Of a stretch of 5,407 nt of DNA, positions 1 to 5,407 are shown in pieces. A program made the translations under genes and the position numbers. Below the pieces are notes generated by a model. That model searched no databases and was not told where the DNA came from. It saw nothing but the letters and a program-made list of their open reading frames with translations. Within the stretch, counting starts at the first letter, position 1. Each line of letters starts with the position of its first letter. Source of the stretch: Paracoccaceae bacterium (lineage in GTDB: Bacteria; Pseudomonadota; Alphaproteobacteria; Rhodobacterales; Rhodobacteraceae); NCBI GenBank assembly GCA_007119835.1, contig SKOX01000489.1, forward strand, positions 1-5,407. The letters run 5' to 3'.

Positions 1-49
1 TACGCAGGGAAAATCGCGCCCCGAGCATCGCCCAATGAATACAGCAACT

Positions 50-95
50 TATGGCGCACCCCTTTCACCCGGCGAATCCTGTCGGGTGCGCCATA
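50..95. repeat. 12-bp perfect inverted repeat with 22-base spacer
   Basis: TATGGCGCACCC at 50-61 is the exact reverse complement of GGGTGCGCCATA at 84-95. The right arm contains the end of a tRNA-Arg-like 3' sequence, including its CCA. The left arm therefore reads, on the minus strand, as a second and shorter copy of the same tRNA end. A competing smaller stem (ACCCG 67-71 with CGGGT 83-87) is possible inside it. No T-run follows, so it does not look like an intrinsic terminator. The repeat is seen directly; any role as an attachment or recombination site is inference. Confidence 0.7.
73..93 (+). other. tRNA-Arg-like 3'-end fragment (candidate att site)
   Basis: These 21 bases match what I recall of the 3' end of alphaproteobacterial tRNA-Arg genes: the last part of the T loop (CGAATC), the T-stem 3' strand (CTGTC), the acceptor 3' strand (GGGTGC), then GCCA with the CCA encoded. 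The rest of a tRNA is absent: the bases before 73 do not form the matching T-stem, and there is no anticodon arm. It is therefore a fragment, not a working gene. Such fragments are typically left where tyrosine-recombinase elements integrate into a tRNA gene and duplicate its 3' end. The match is from memory, not a search. Confidence 0.5.
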
Positions 96-481
96 CGATC
101 CAAGCATTGGCAGGCAGAGAGGATCTCCGGAGAGGCTTATTGGTGCCTTGCCGCAGGATCGTGTTCGTCGGCGGCGCGAGCTTCGCCGCTCATCCGCCTG
201 CCTGGTCCGGGTTGCGGCGGGCTGCGTGACGCCGATCAGCCGATCTCGCCTCGAAGCCGGCCTCCTCGCCCCGCCGGCGGAGCGCCAGGCCTGCGACGGT
301 GCCGGCCGATCCCGAGATCCGCCGGCAGCGTATCATCGCGCCAACCTGGTGGGGCGTGAGGTTCGGAACGCCTTCCGGGATCGTCAGCGGCACCACCTTG
401 GGGCACCGGCTGGGACGCGGAGAATCGGCAGCGGCGCGAAGAGCGGCGCGCTCATTGCCGGGTCGGTGCGGAGGTGGCGGC
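94..481. other. No supportable gene
   Basis: Several open frames cross this stretch on both strands, but none shows a ribosome binding site, a recognisable protein family or a consistent third-position G/C pattern. They overlap each other and the antisense of the downstream gene. I see no tRNA, no terminator with a T-run, and no direct repeats. It may be decayed island sequence between the tRNA-end fragment and the YaiI-type gene, or simply the region beyond that gene's stop codon. Confidence 0.5.
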
Positions 482-928
482 TCAGCGGGCGGAGCGGCGG
501 ACGGCCAATTCCAGCGCGTCGAGGAAACGCGAGCGGTCGGCCTTCGTGAAGCCCCGCCCTCCACCCTGCCGGAACGGGTCGGCGGCGCGCAGATCGGTCA
601 TCAGGTCGCGCGTGGCGAGGATATTGCCGACGTTCCGCGCGTTCAGTGCCTCGCCGTCGGGCTTGAGCACCTGCGCCCCGGCCTCGACGCATTTCGCGGC
701 CAGAGGAATGTCGCCGGTCACCACCACATCGCCCGGCCCCGCGCGCTCGGCGATCCACTTGTCGGCCTCGTCGGGACCCTCCGCCACGAACACCGTCTCG
801 ACCAGCTGGTTGACCGACGGCCTGATCCCTCCGTTCGAGACGAACACGACGCGCACCCGGTGGCGCGTGCCGACGCGCTCGATCTCGGCCTTCACCGGGC
901 AGGCATCGGCATCCACGTAGATTGTCAT
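482..928 (-). CDS. yaiI: YaiI/YqxD family protein (UPF0178, DUF188)
   Basis: A complete 148-residue protein, the usual size for UPF0178. The N-terminus has the family signature ([11 protein letters not shown], residues 1-11). A second conserved block is [13 protein letters not shown] (66-78), followed by a glycine-rich turn (QGGGRG, 121-126) and the family's conserved DR-xx-F pattern (131-135). The fold is thought to be PIN-like; Asp6, Asp8 and Asp73 are candidate metal ligands, which would suggest a nuclease, but no biochemical function is established for the family that I know of. No signal peptide or membrane segment is seen, so it should be cytosolic. The frame is open further upstream (to 1132), but the start at 928 is supported by the conserved MTIxVDADACP N-terminus and by AAGGA nine bases before ATG. 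The upstream neighbour appears to be broken by a transposase scar. Family assignment is very secure; function is unknown. Confidence 0.95.
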   Translation of the reverse strand: MTIYVDADACPVKAEIERVGTRHRVRVVFVSNGGIRPSVNQLVETVFVAEGPDEADKWIAERAGPGDVVVTGDIPLAAKCVEAGAQVLKPDGEALNARNVGNILATRDLMTDLRAADPFRQGGGRGFTKADRSRFLDALELAVRRSAR

Positions 929-937
929 CCGTGACGG

Positions 938-942
938 TCCTT
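938..942 (-). promoter_or_regulatory. Ribosome binding site of the YaiI-type gene
   Basis: AAGGA on the minus strand lies nine bases before the ATG at 928. It decides the start in favour of 928 over the longer open frame that reaches 1132. Confidence 0.7.
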
Positions 943-948
943 CAGCAA

Positions 949-1012
949 TCAGGGTGAGCCCGCGCGCGCGAGCTTCCTGTAGACGCGCTTGTAGCAGTGC
1001 GACTCGCTCGCA
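949..1012 (-). pseudogene. Tail of a truncated gene upstream of the YaiI-type gene
   Basis: About 21 minus-strand codons ending in TGA at 949-951 read as a basic C-terminus ([15 protein letters not shown]). Nearly every third position is G or C, as in real genes here. The stop lies 20 bases before the start of the YaiI-type gene, spacing typical of an operon. Further upstream the frame collides with a plus-strand transposase remnant beginning near 1013-1022. I read it as the 3' end of a gene whose front was lost when a mobile element inserted or was deleted. I do not recognise the family. It could instead be a chance open stretch. Confidence 0.3.
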
Positions 1013-1108
1013 TTGCAAGAGGCGGCCGCAGGCCTCGTCATGCCCTTCGCGGACCCCGAGGCGATGAACGCGCATCTCGCCGAGATCGGGCGCACCGTCG
1101 CGGCCGGG
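1013..1108 (+). pseudogene. IS630-type transposase remnant
   Basis: Residues encoded at 1022-1108 read [16 protein letters not shown] followed by [13 protein letters not shown]. This matches the IS630-family transposase segment just before the catalytic region, typically '(A/G)LVxPxxxTEAMxxHLxEIxxxVAPG' followed by 'AHAVLVLDxAGWH'. The continuation with the second catalytic Asp is missing: after 1108 the frame reads unrelated residues (RFVRPASQ). The frame is closed by a TAG at 992-994, just before the similarity begins. No terminal inverted repeats or TA duplication could be identified. It is a dead internal fragment of about 29 residues. The family call is from memory of the conserved block. 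Confidence 0.6.
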
Positions 1109-1220
1109 CGGTTTGTCAGGCCCGCCAGCCAACCGAGCCGCGGCGCCCTCAACGGCGGGAACTCACACTTCGGGCGAATGGGGAATTCCCGGGGTCAGCT
1201 CCACCGGCCGGCCGTATCGG

Positions 1221-2075
1221 TCAGGGAAAGATCAGGACCGGCACGGTGCAGCTCCGCATCAACTCGAGCGTGGTCGAGCCGATGAAGAGCTGCCGCAGGC
1301 GGGAATGGCCGCTCTTGCCGATCACCAGGAGGTCGATGCCGAGATCCTTCACCGCACCGGCGATCGCTGCCTCGGGCTGGGCCTGCCCGACATGCTCCGT
1401 CACGGCGAGCCCGGCCTCGCGCAACCTTGCCGCGGCCCTGGCCAGGCGTTCCGCCGCGTCCGGCGCCCCGCCAGCCATCAGGATATGGCAGTCGAGCCCG
1501 TCGAGGACGGAGCCCGCCCGGAGCCGCTCGAGCGCGCGCTCCGCGCTCGGCGAGCCGTCATAGGCGAACAGGAAACGCTCGATCGGCCGGAAGACGCGCG
1601 AAGCGACCAGGACCGGACGGTTCGCCACCCGTACCGCCCGGTCGAGGTTCGAGCCGAGATGCAGGCTGGCGAAGTCCGCCGCCTCGCCGCGCTTGCCGAT
1701 GATGGCAAAGCGGGTTTCGTCTTCGATCTCGCCGATGGCCTCGATGAGATCGCCGTGCCGCAGCCGCGTGCGCACCTCGACATTCGCCCGGGCCGCCGTC
1801 CGCGCCGCCGCGTCGCCGAGCAATGCCCGACCGCGCTCGCGCGCCAGCGCCGCGCGTTCCTCGTCGTGGCGCGCGAGCTTCGCGAGCAACTCGGAGCGGG
1901 CGCCGAGCTTCAGGCTGCCGCTGAGATCGGCGGGCGCGCTCGATGTCTCGGTGCGCCGCCCGAGCACGTGGACGAGCGTCACCGGCAGGCCGAGCCGGTC
2001 GCCGGCCCAGGCCGCGTGGTCGCACACGCTCTCGCCGTAGACCGAGCCGTCGAGGAAGGCCGTGATCTGTTTCAT
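1221..2075 (-). CDS. Tandem-domain universal stress protein (UspA family)
   Basis: A 284-residue cytosolic protein made of two Usp domains, roughly residues 1-158 and 165-284. The second domain starts with FLFAYDGSPSAERAL (168-182) and ends with the classic ATP-binding pattern G-2x-G-9x-G-S/T (Gly253, Gly256, Gly266-Ser267) before VPVLIFP. The first domain has a near version with ten residues in the spacer (Gly127, Gly130, Gly141-Ser142), followed by RPVLVAS. ATP or another adenine nucleotide is the expected ligand, at least in the second domain. Usp proteins accumulate under starvation and stress; the exact role here is unknown. The gene starts 13 bases after the SulP transporter stop, so the two are very likely one operon and translationally coupled. 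No clear intrinsic terminator follows at 1109-1220. Length and both domains are intact; the family assignment is secure. Confidence 0.93.
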   Translation of the reverse strand: MKQITAFLDGSVYGESVCDHAAWAGDRLGLPVTLVHVLGRRTETSSAPADLSGSLKLGARSELLAKLARHDEERAALARERGRALLGDAAARTAARANVEVRTRLRHGDLIEAIGEIEDETRFAIIGKRGEAADFASLHLGSNLDRAVRVANRPVLVASRVFRPIERFLFAYDGSPSAERALERLRAGSVLDGLDCHILMAGGAPDAAERLARAAARLREAGLAVTEHVGQAQPEAAIAGAVKDLGIDLLVIGKSGHSRLRQLFIGSTTLELMRSCTVPVLIFP

Positions 2076-2083
2076 GCCGCGTC

Positions 2084-2089
2084 TCCCCT
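2084..2089 (-). promoter_or_regulatory. Ribosome binding site of the Usp gene, overlapping the sulP stop
   Basis: AGGGGA on the minus strand lies eight bases before the Usp ATG at 2075. Its first A is also the last base of the TGA stop of the transporter gene (2091-2089). Ribosomes finishing the transporter would therefore sit on the Usp initiation site, which argues for coupled translation. Confidence 0.7.
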
Positions 2090-3573
2090 CAATGCGCCGT
2101 CAGCTTGTCGAGCGCACCCGGCTTGTCGTGGAGCGCCAGCCGGTCGACGATCGTCTCGGAGGCCTCGTTCATGCCGACGAGATCGACCTTCGTGCCTTCG
2201 CGGCGGAACTTCAACACCACCATGTCGATCGCCGCGACGCTGGAGATGTCCCAGATATGCGCGCGGCTGACGTCGATCGTCACCGCGTCGAGCGCCTCGC
2301 GGAAGTCGAAGGCCGCGTTGAAATCCTCCACCGAGGCGTAGAACAGCTGCCCCTCGACGATGTAGCGCCGCGAGCGGCCGTCCTCGCTCGCCTCCGAGCG
2401 CACCCGGAAGATCTGCGCGATCGTCGAGGCGAAGAACACGCCCGACAGCAGCACGCCCGCCGCCACGCCGATCGCGAGGTTGTGGGTGACGACCACGAGC
2501 GCGACCGTGGTCAGCATCACCAGCGACGAACTCATCGGGTGGGTGCGGAGGTTCCTGACGGACGACCAGGAGAAGGTGCCGATGCTCACCATGATCATCA
2601 CCGCGACGAGCGCAGGCATCGGGATCGCCGCGACGAAGTCGCCGGCAAGCAGGATCATCGCCAGAAGCAGCACGCCCGCCGAGAACGACGACAGCCGCGC
2701 CCGGCCGCCCGATTTCACGTTGATGATCGACTGGCCGATCATCGCGCAGCCGGCCATGCCGCCGATGAAGCCGGTGGCGGTGTTGGCGACGCCCTGACCG
2801 ATGCACTCCCGGTTGCGGTCCGAGCCGGTGTCGGTGAGCTCGTCGACGATGTTGGCGGTCATCAGGCTCTCGAGAAGCCCGACCGCCGCCACGGCGAGCG
2901 AATACGGCAGGATGATGAGCAGCGTCTCGAGCGTCAGCGGGATGTCCGGGATCAGGAAGACCGGCAGCGTGTCGGGCAGCGCGCCCATGTCGCTCACCGT
3001 CCGCACGTCGAGGCCGAAGAGCCAGACGACCCCCGTCAGCAGCACGATGGCCACCAGCGGCGCCGGCACCGTCCGGGTCAGCAGCGGCACGCCGTAGATC
3101 AGCGCGAGCCCGGCGGCGACCAGCAGGTAGGTGAGCGGCTGCACGCCCGTCAGTTCGGGGATCTGCGCCATGAAGATCAGGATGGCGAGGGCGTTGACGA
3201 ATCCCGTCATCACCGAGCGCGACACGAAGCGCATCACGAAGGAGAGCCTGAGGAATCCCGCCGCGATCTGGATGAGGCCGGCGAGCACCGTCGCCGCCAG
3301 CAGGTATTGCAGGCCGTGGTCGCGCACCAGCGTCACCATCAGGACGGCCGTGGCGGCGGTCGCCGCCGAGATCATGCCCGGCCGGCCGCCGATGATCGCG
3401 GTCAGCACGGCGATTGAGAACGACGCGTAGAGGCCGACGCGCGGATCGACGCCGGCGATGATGGAGAAGGCGATCGCCTCGGGGATGAGGGCCAGGGCGA
3501 CGACGAGGCCCGCGAGGAGCTCGACGCGCGGGTTGCCCAGCCATTCGCGGCGGGCGCGGTCTGAAAGGCGCAT
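2089..3573 (-). CDS. SulP family inorganic anion transporter with STAS domain
   Basis: A 494-residue inner-membrane transporter of the SulP (SLC26) family, which moves sulfate, bicarbonate or similar anions; the substrate cannot be read from sequence. Residues 1-388 form the membrane part with many hydrophobic segments. It contains [20 protein letters not shown] (31-50), the [13 protein letters not shown] block (232-244), and [19 protein letters not shown] followed by an SGGR turn (259-291). Residues about 390-494 form the STAS domain, with GQLFYAS (408-414) and the loop [10 protein letters not shown] (441-450). The start at 3573 ([15 protein letters not shown]) fits the family N-terminus but has no Shine-Dalgarno; the ten bases before it include CCTCC. 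In-frame alternatives are ATG at 3633, ATG at 3627 and TTG at 3714, giving up to 47 extra residues unlike a transporter. It is first in an operon with the Usp gene. The assignment is secure; the start is not. Confidence 0.92.
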   Translation of the reverse strand: MRLSDRARREWLGNPRVELLAGLVVALALIPEAIAFSIIAGVDPRVGLYASFSIAVLTAIIGGRPGMISAATAATAVLMVTLVRDHGLQYLLAATVLAGLIQIAAGFLRLSFVMRFVSRSVMTGFVNALAILIFMAQIPELTGVQPLTYLLVAAGLALIYGVPLLTRTVPAPLVAIVLLTGVVWLFGLDVRTVSDMGALPDTLPVFLIPDIPLTLETLLIILPYSLAVAAVGLLESLMTANIVDELTDTGSDRNRECIGQGVANTATGFIGGMAGCAMIGQSIINVKSGGRARLSSFSAGVLLLAMILLAGDFVAAIPMPALVAVMIMVSIGTFSWSSVRNLRTHPMSSSLVMLTTVALVVVTHNLAIGVAAGVLLSGVFFASTIAQIFRVRSEASEDGRSRRYIVEGQLFYASVEDFNAAFDFREALDAVTIDVSRAHIWDISSVAAIDMVVLKFRREGTKVDLVGMNEASETIVDRLALHDKPGALDKLTAH

Positions 3574-3604
3574 GGGGAGGAAGCTGTCCGGTCGTTCTGG
3601 GTTG

Positions 3605-3649
3605 GCCGGGGGATCGGCGCCCGGCATAGCCATCGGGTCGGAGCCCGAT
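3605..3649 (-). promoter_or_regulatory. Structured leader of the sulP gene (two hairpins)
   Basis: On the minus strand, ATCGGG/CCCGAT (3649-3644 with 3637-3632, six-base loop) is followed by GCCGGG/CCCGGC (3625-3620 with 3610-3605, nine-base loop). Both stems are six perfect pairs and lie 32-76 bases before the proposed ATG at 3573. A possible -35 element, TTGACT (3693-3688), lies upstream, but no convincing -10 follows. Candidate cis-regulatory RNAs upstream of SulP genes (the 'sul1' motif) have been described in alphaproteobacteria; whether this matches that consensus I cannot test. An alternative is that part of this stretch is coding, since the frame from ATG 3633 is open. Confidence 0.35.
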
Positions 3650-3744
3650 CCTGTACATCCTTGTCTTTCCGCGCCGCAGCATGAGAAAGTCAAGGTGCCG
3701 GCCGCACTTTCCAACGCATTCCGTTACTCGGGACATAGCCTCTA

Positions 3745-3780
3745 AGCCCGCCGACCGCGAACGCGGCGGGCTCCTGTTTT
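3745..3780 (+). terminator. Terminator-like hairpin, plus orientation
   Basis: AGCCCGCCG (3745-3753) pairs perfectly with CGGCGGGCT (3764-3772) across ten bases, followed on the plus strand by TCCTGTTTT. The stem is nine G+C-rich pairs with a modest T-run, as in an intrinsic terminator for plus-strand transcription. The minus-strand side has no T-run. No plus-strand gene ends here: the sequence to the left is the antisense of the transporter gene and its leader. It could stop antisense transcription, be left over from a lost gene, or insulate the sulP promoter region. Confidence 0.45.
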
Positions 3781-4418
3781 CCTTGGGAGATTCTTCACCC
3801 GAATCCGGTGTTGGTGCGGTGCATCTCCGTAGGAAGTCCTGCGAGCCACTCCGGAGTGACATATCTGCCGTGGGACTTCGGCCGGAACGACAACGGCCAA
3901 CCTCTTCCTGCGCCACTCGCCGCGCCGCGCTTGACCCGCGCCCGCCGGCACCGGCCGCGCCATGGGCATCAGCCGAGTCTACAACCGCATCTTCGGGATC
4001 GAGCCGGCACTTCTGGCCTTCGAGCGGGCACAACTCGCACGCTGGCGGGAGAAGGAGGCCGCGTCGGGCATCACGCTACGCCGTCATCTCGCTCACGACG
4101 ACATCCGTGCTCGGGGTCAACTGGGAGACATCTGCGGAGCGCCGTCTCACGCAGCTCAACGACAGGCAAGCGTGGGCGACAGGCCAAACCCGCAAAGGCG
4201 GACCGGGCAGGTTGGGCCAGACCTGCTCTCGGCCGCCGACATGCCAGCACGACGATGTTCCGATCGTTGCCTCGGGAGCGGTTCCGTTCTGATCATCTGC
4301 GGTAGAACCGGGCCCCGAGGCCCAGCTACCCGCGACGCTGCGTTCCAGCCCACCGGTCCAGAGCAGGGTGGCCTGAGCTGGCTCGCCAGGCGCACTACAG
4401 CCCGAGCACCCTTACATC
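3781..4418. other. Largely degenerate intergenic region
   Basis: About 640 bases separate the terminator-like hairpin from the CheB-type gene. Overlapping open frames on both strands look like chance products of high G+C, with no recognised family and no ribosome binding sites. The only coding-like part is the stretch starting at 3962, listed separately. A small perfect stem, GGGCC-CCGA-GGCCC (4310-4323), lies about 95 bases before the CheB-type start. I see no clear -35/-10 pair for the CheB-type gene. Confidence 0.5.
3962..4072 (+). other. Short coding-like stretch, unknown
   Basis: From ATG at 3962, about 37 codons have strongly G/C third positions and read as a plausible N-terminus: MGISRVYNRIFGIEPALLAF, then an amphipathic charged helix (ERAQLARWREKEAASG). 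After about 4072 the third positions become mixed and the residues look random, although the frame stays open to 4486, into the CheB-type gene. No Shine-Dalgarno precedes the ATG. It may be the front of a gene whose remainder was lost or frameshifted. I do not recognise the family; it may also be chance. Confidence 0.2.
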
Positions 4419-5407
4419 ATGAACCGGAACACCGCGGTCAGGCAGACGTTGCTCGACATGACACACGGAACGACGGTGAGGGATGACGGACTGAGGCTGA
4501 TCGTCGTGGGCGCATCTGCGGGCGGGGTCGCTGCTTTGACGTCGCTCGTGCGCGACCTGCCCGGCGATCTTGCTGCCGCTGTCCTGGTCGTGCTGCATGT
4601 CGGCGCCGAGAGCATCCTGCCGGACCTGCTCGACCGGGCCGGGCCGCTGCCGGCGCGGCGTGCCGAGAGAGGCCAGTCGATTGAGCCCGGCAGGGTCTAC
4701 GTGGCGCCGCCGGGCAGCCATCTTCTCGTGCACGACCGGCACCTGCTGCTGCGCCGCGGTCCGCGGGAGAACCTCGCCCGCCCGGCGATCGATCCGATGT
4801 TCCGCTCGGCGGCCTGCAGCTTTGGGTCGCGGGTGATCGGCGTCGTCCTGACGGGCTCGCTCAACGACGGCACGGCGGGGCTTCGGGCAATCAAGCGGTG
4901 CGGCGGGCTCGCCGTGGTCCAGGATCCGGCCGAGGCGCCCTTCCGCGACATGCCCGCGAGCGCGCTGGCGCATGTCGACGTCGACCACTGCCTCGCCGTC
5001 GGCGCCATGGCCGGCCTTCTCTCGCAGCTGGTGCTGGAGCCGCCGGGACCCGAGGTTCTGATCCCCGGCGACATCCGGCTCGAGGCGGCGATCGCGGCAC
5101 AGGAGCATGCCGACATGAGCAGCGAAAACGAACTCGGCGCCCCCGCACCCTTCACCTGTCCCGAGTGCCAGGGGCCGCTGTGGGAGATTGCCGACGCCCG
5201 GATGCTCCGGTACCGATGCCATACCGGACACGCTTTCACCGCGGAGGTCATGCTCGATGCGCAGGCCGAGGAGACCGACCGGATCCTGTGGACGCTCCTC
5301 CGCTCGCACCAGCAGCGTGCCGAACTGGCGCGACGGCTGGCAGAAAAGGAGCGTGCGGGACGACCCGGCCTTGCCGAACGGTTCCGCGATCGGGCAAAGG
5401 AATATGA
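4419..5407 (+). CDS. Stand-alone CheB-type protein-glutamate methylesterase (partial, 3' end missing)
   Basis: The open frame covers 329 codons and runs off the right edge. There is no N-terminal receiver domain: the protein begins directly with the methylesterase domain (about residues 26-207). The catalytic triad expected from CheB is present: Ser33 in GASAGG, His60 in VLHVG, and Asp150 in TGSLNDGTAGL. Residues 245-273 form a zinc-ribbon-like segment (Cys247, Cys250, then RYRCHTGHAF with Cys267, His268, His271), followed by a charged helical tail (AEETDRILWTLLRSHQQRA). This layout is known in CheB-like proteins outside classical chemotaxis operons. In CheB itself the reaction is removal of methyl groups from chemoreceptor glutamates; the substrate here is unknown and no che genes are seen nearby. 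The start is uncertain: ATG 4419, ATG 4458 and GTG 4476 are in frame, none with a strong ribosome binding site. By comparison with related proteins only a few dozen residues seem to be missing. Confidence 0.9.
   Translation, partial: MNRNTAVRQTLLDMTHGTTVRDDGLRLIVVGASAGGVAALTSLVRDLPGDLAAAVLVVLHVGAESILPDLLDRAGPLPARRAERGQSIEPGRVYVAPPGSHLLVHDRHLLLRRGPRENLARPAIDPMFRSAACSFGSRVIGVVLTGSLNDGTAGLRAIKRCGGLAVVQDPAEAPFRDMPASALAHVDVDHCLAVGAMAGLLSQLVLEPPGPEVLIPGDIRLEAAIAAQEHADMSSENELGAPAPFTCPECQGPLWEIADARMLRYRCHTGHAFTAEVMLDAQAEETDRILWTLLRSHQQRAELARRLAEKERAGRPGLAERFRDRAKEY

Noticed and set aside
50..95. Inverted repeat as an intrinsic terminator for a gene left of the window
   Set aside because: The loop is 22 bases and no T-run follows on either strand; the tRNA-end explanation fits the sequence better.
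1181..1190. GGGAATTCCC perfect palindrome downstream of the Usp gene
   Set aside because: Too short to form a hairpin with a loop and without a T-run; a ten-base palindrome can occur by chance. No evidence for a terminator or operator.
1113..2270. Plus-strand open frame (385 codons) opposite the Usp gene
   Set aside because: Antisense shadow of the Usp gene; no ribosome binding site and no recognisable domain.
2062..3417. Long plus-strand open frame (451 codons) opposite the transporter gene
   Set aside because: Its product is extremely rich in Arg, His and Asp with no family features. It is exactly what the antisense of a high-G+C membrane protein gene gives, and the minus-strand SulP gene explains the sequence fully.
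2072..4033. Long minus-strand open frame (653 codons) in another frame over sulP
   Set aside because: Low-complexity Arg/Gly/Ala/Pro composition, no family similarity, and full overlap with the SulP gene in its correct frame. It is a frame shadow.
4395..5309. Minus-strand open frame (304 codons) opposite the CheB-type gene
   Set aside because: The plus-strand frame carries the CheB catalytic triad and Cys/His cluster; the minus product has no recognisable family and biased composition.

Overview
The window is about 65-70% G+C. Its genes use G/C almost exclusively at third codon positions, and the protein families present are common in alphaproteobacteria. A tRNA-Arg-like 3' end with encoded CCA at the left edge also fits that group. 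I infer a Hyphomicrobiales-type alphaproteobacterium (Methylobacterium or Rhizobium relatives); the genus cannot be fixed from this sequence.

Left part (1-1220): a tRNA 3'-end fragment that forms an inverted repeat with its surroundings (50-95), then about 390 bases with no gene I can support. Next comes a complete minus-strand YaiI/YqxD (UPF0178) gene (482-928). Just upstream of it lies a scar: the coding-like tail of a truncated minus-strand gene (949-1012) abuts a 29-residue plus-strand remnant of an IS630-type transposase (1022-1108). Together these suggest a decayed mobile-element or island edge.

Centre (1221-3780): a tight minus-strand two-gene operon. A SulP-family anion transporter with a C-terminal STAS domain (2089-3573) is followed after 13 bases by a tandem-domain universal stress protein (1221-2075), whose ribosome binding site overlaps the transporter's stop codon. 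The proposed leader of the transporter gene contains two perfect hairpins and no usual Shine-Dalgarno, so its start is uncertain. Upstream of it is a plus-oriented terminator-like hairpin with no obvious gene to serve.

Right part (3781-5407): about 640 bases of mostly degenerate sequence, containing one short coding-like stretch of unknown identity. A plus-strand, stand-alone CheB-type methylesterase with a zinc-ribbon-like C-terminal segment follows and runs off the right edge.

The clearest functional unit is the transporter/stress-protein operon: anion uptake with a predicted nucleotide-binding partner made from the same mRNA. I found no CRISPR array, complete RNA gene or complete insertion sequence, and nothing I can firmly call a new system. 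The least-explained signals are the tRNA-end inverted repeat and the structured leader of the transporter gene.
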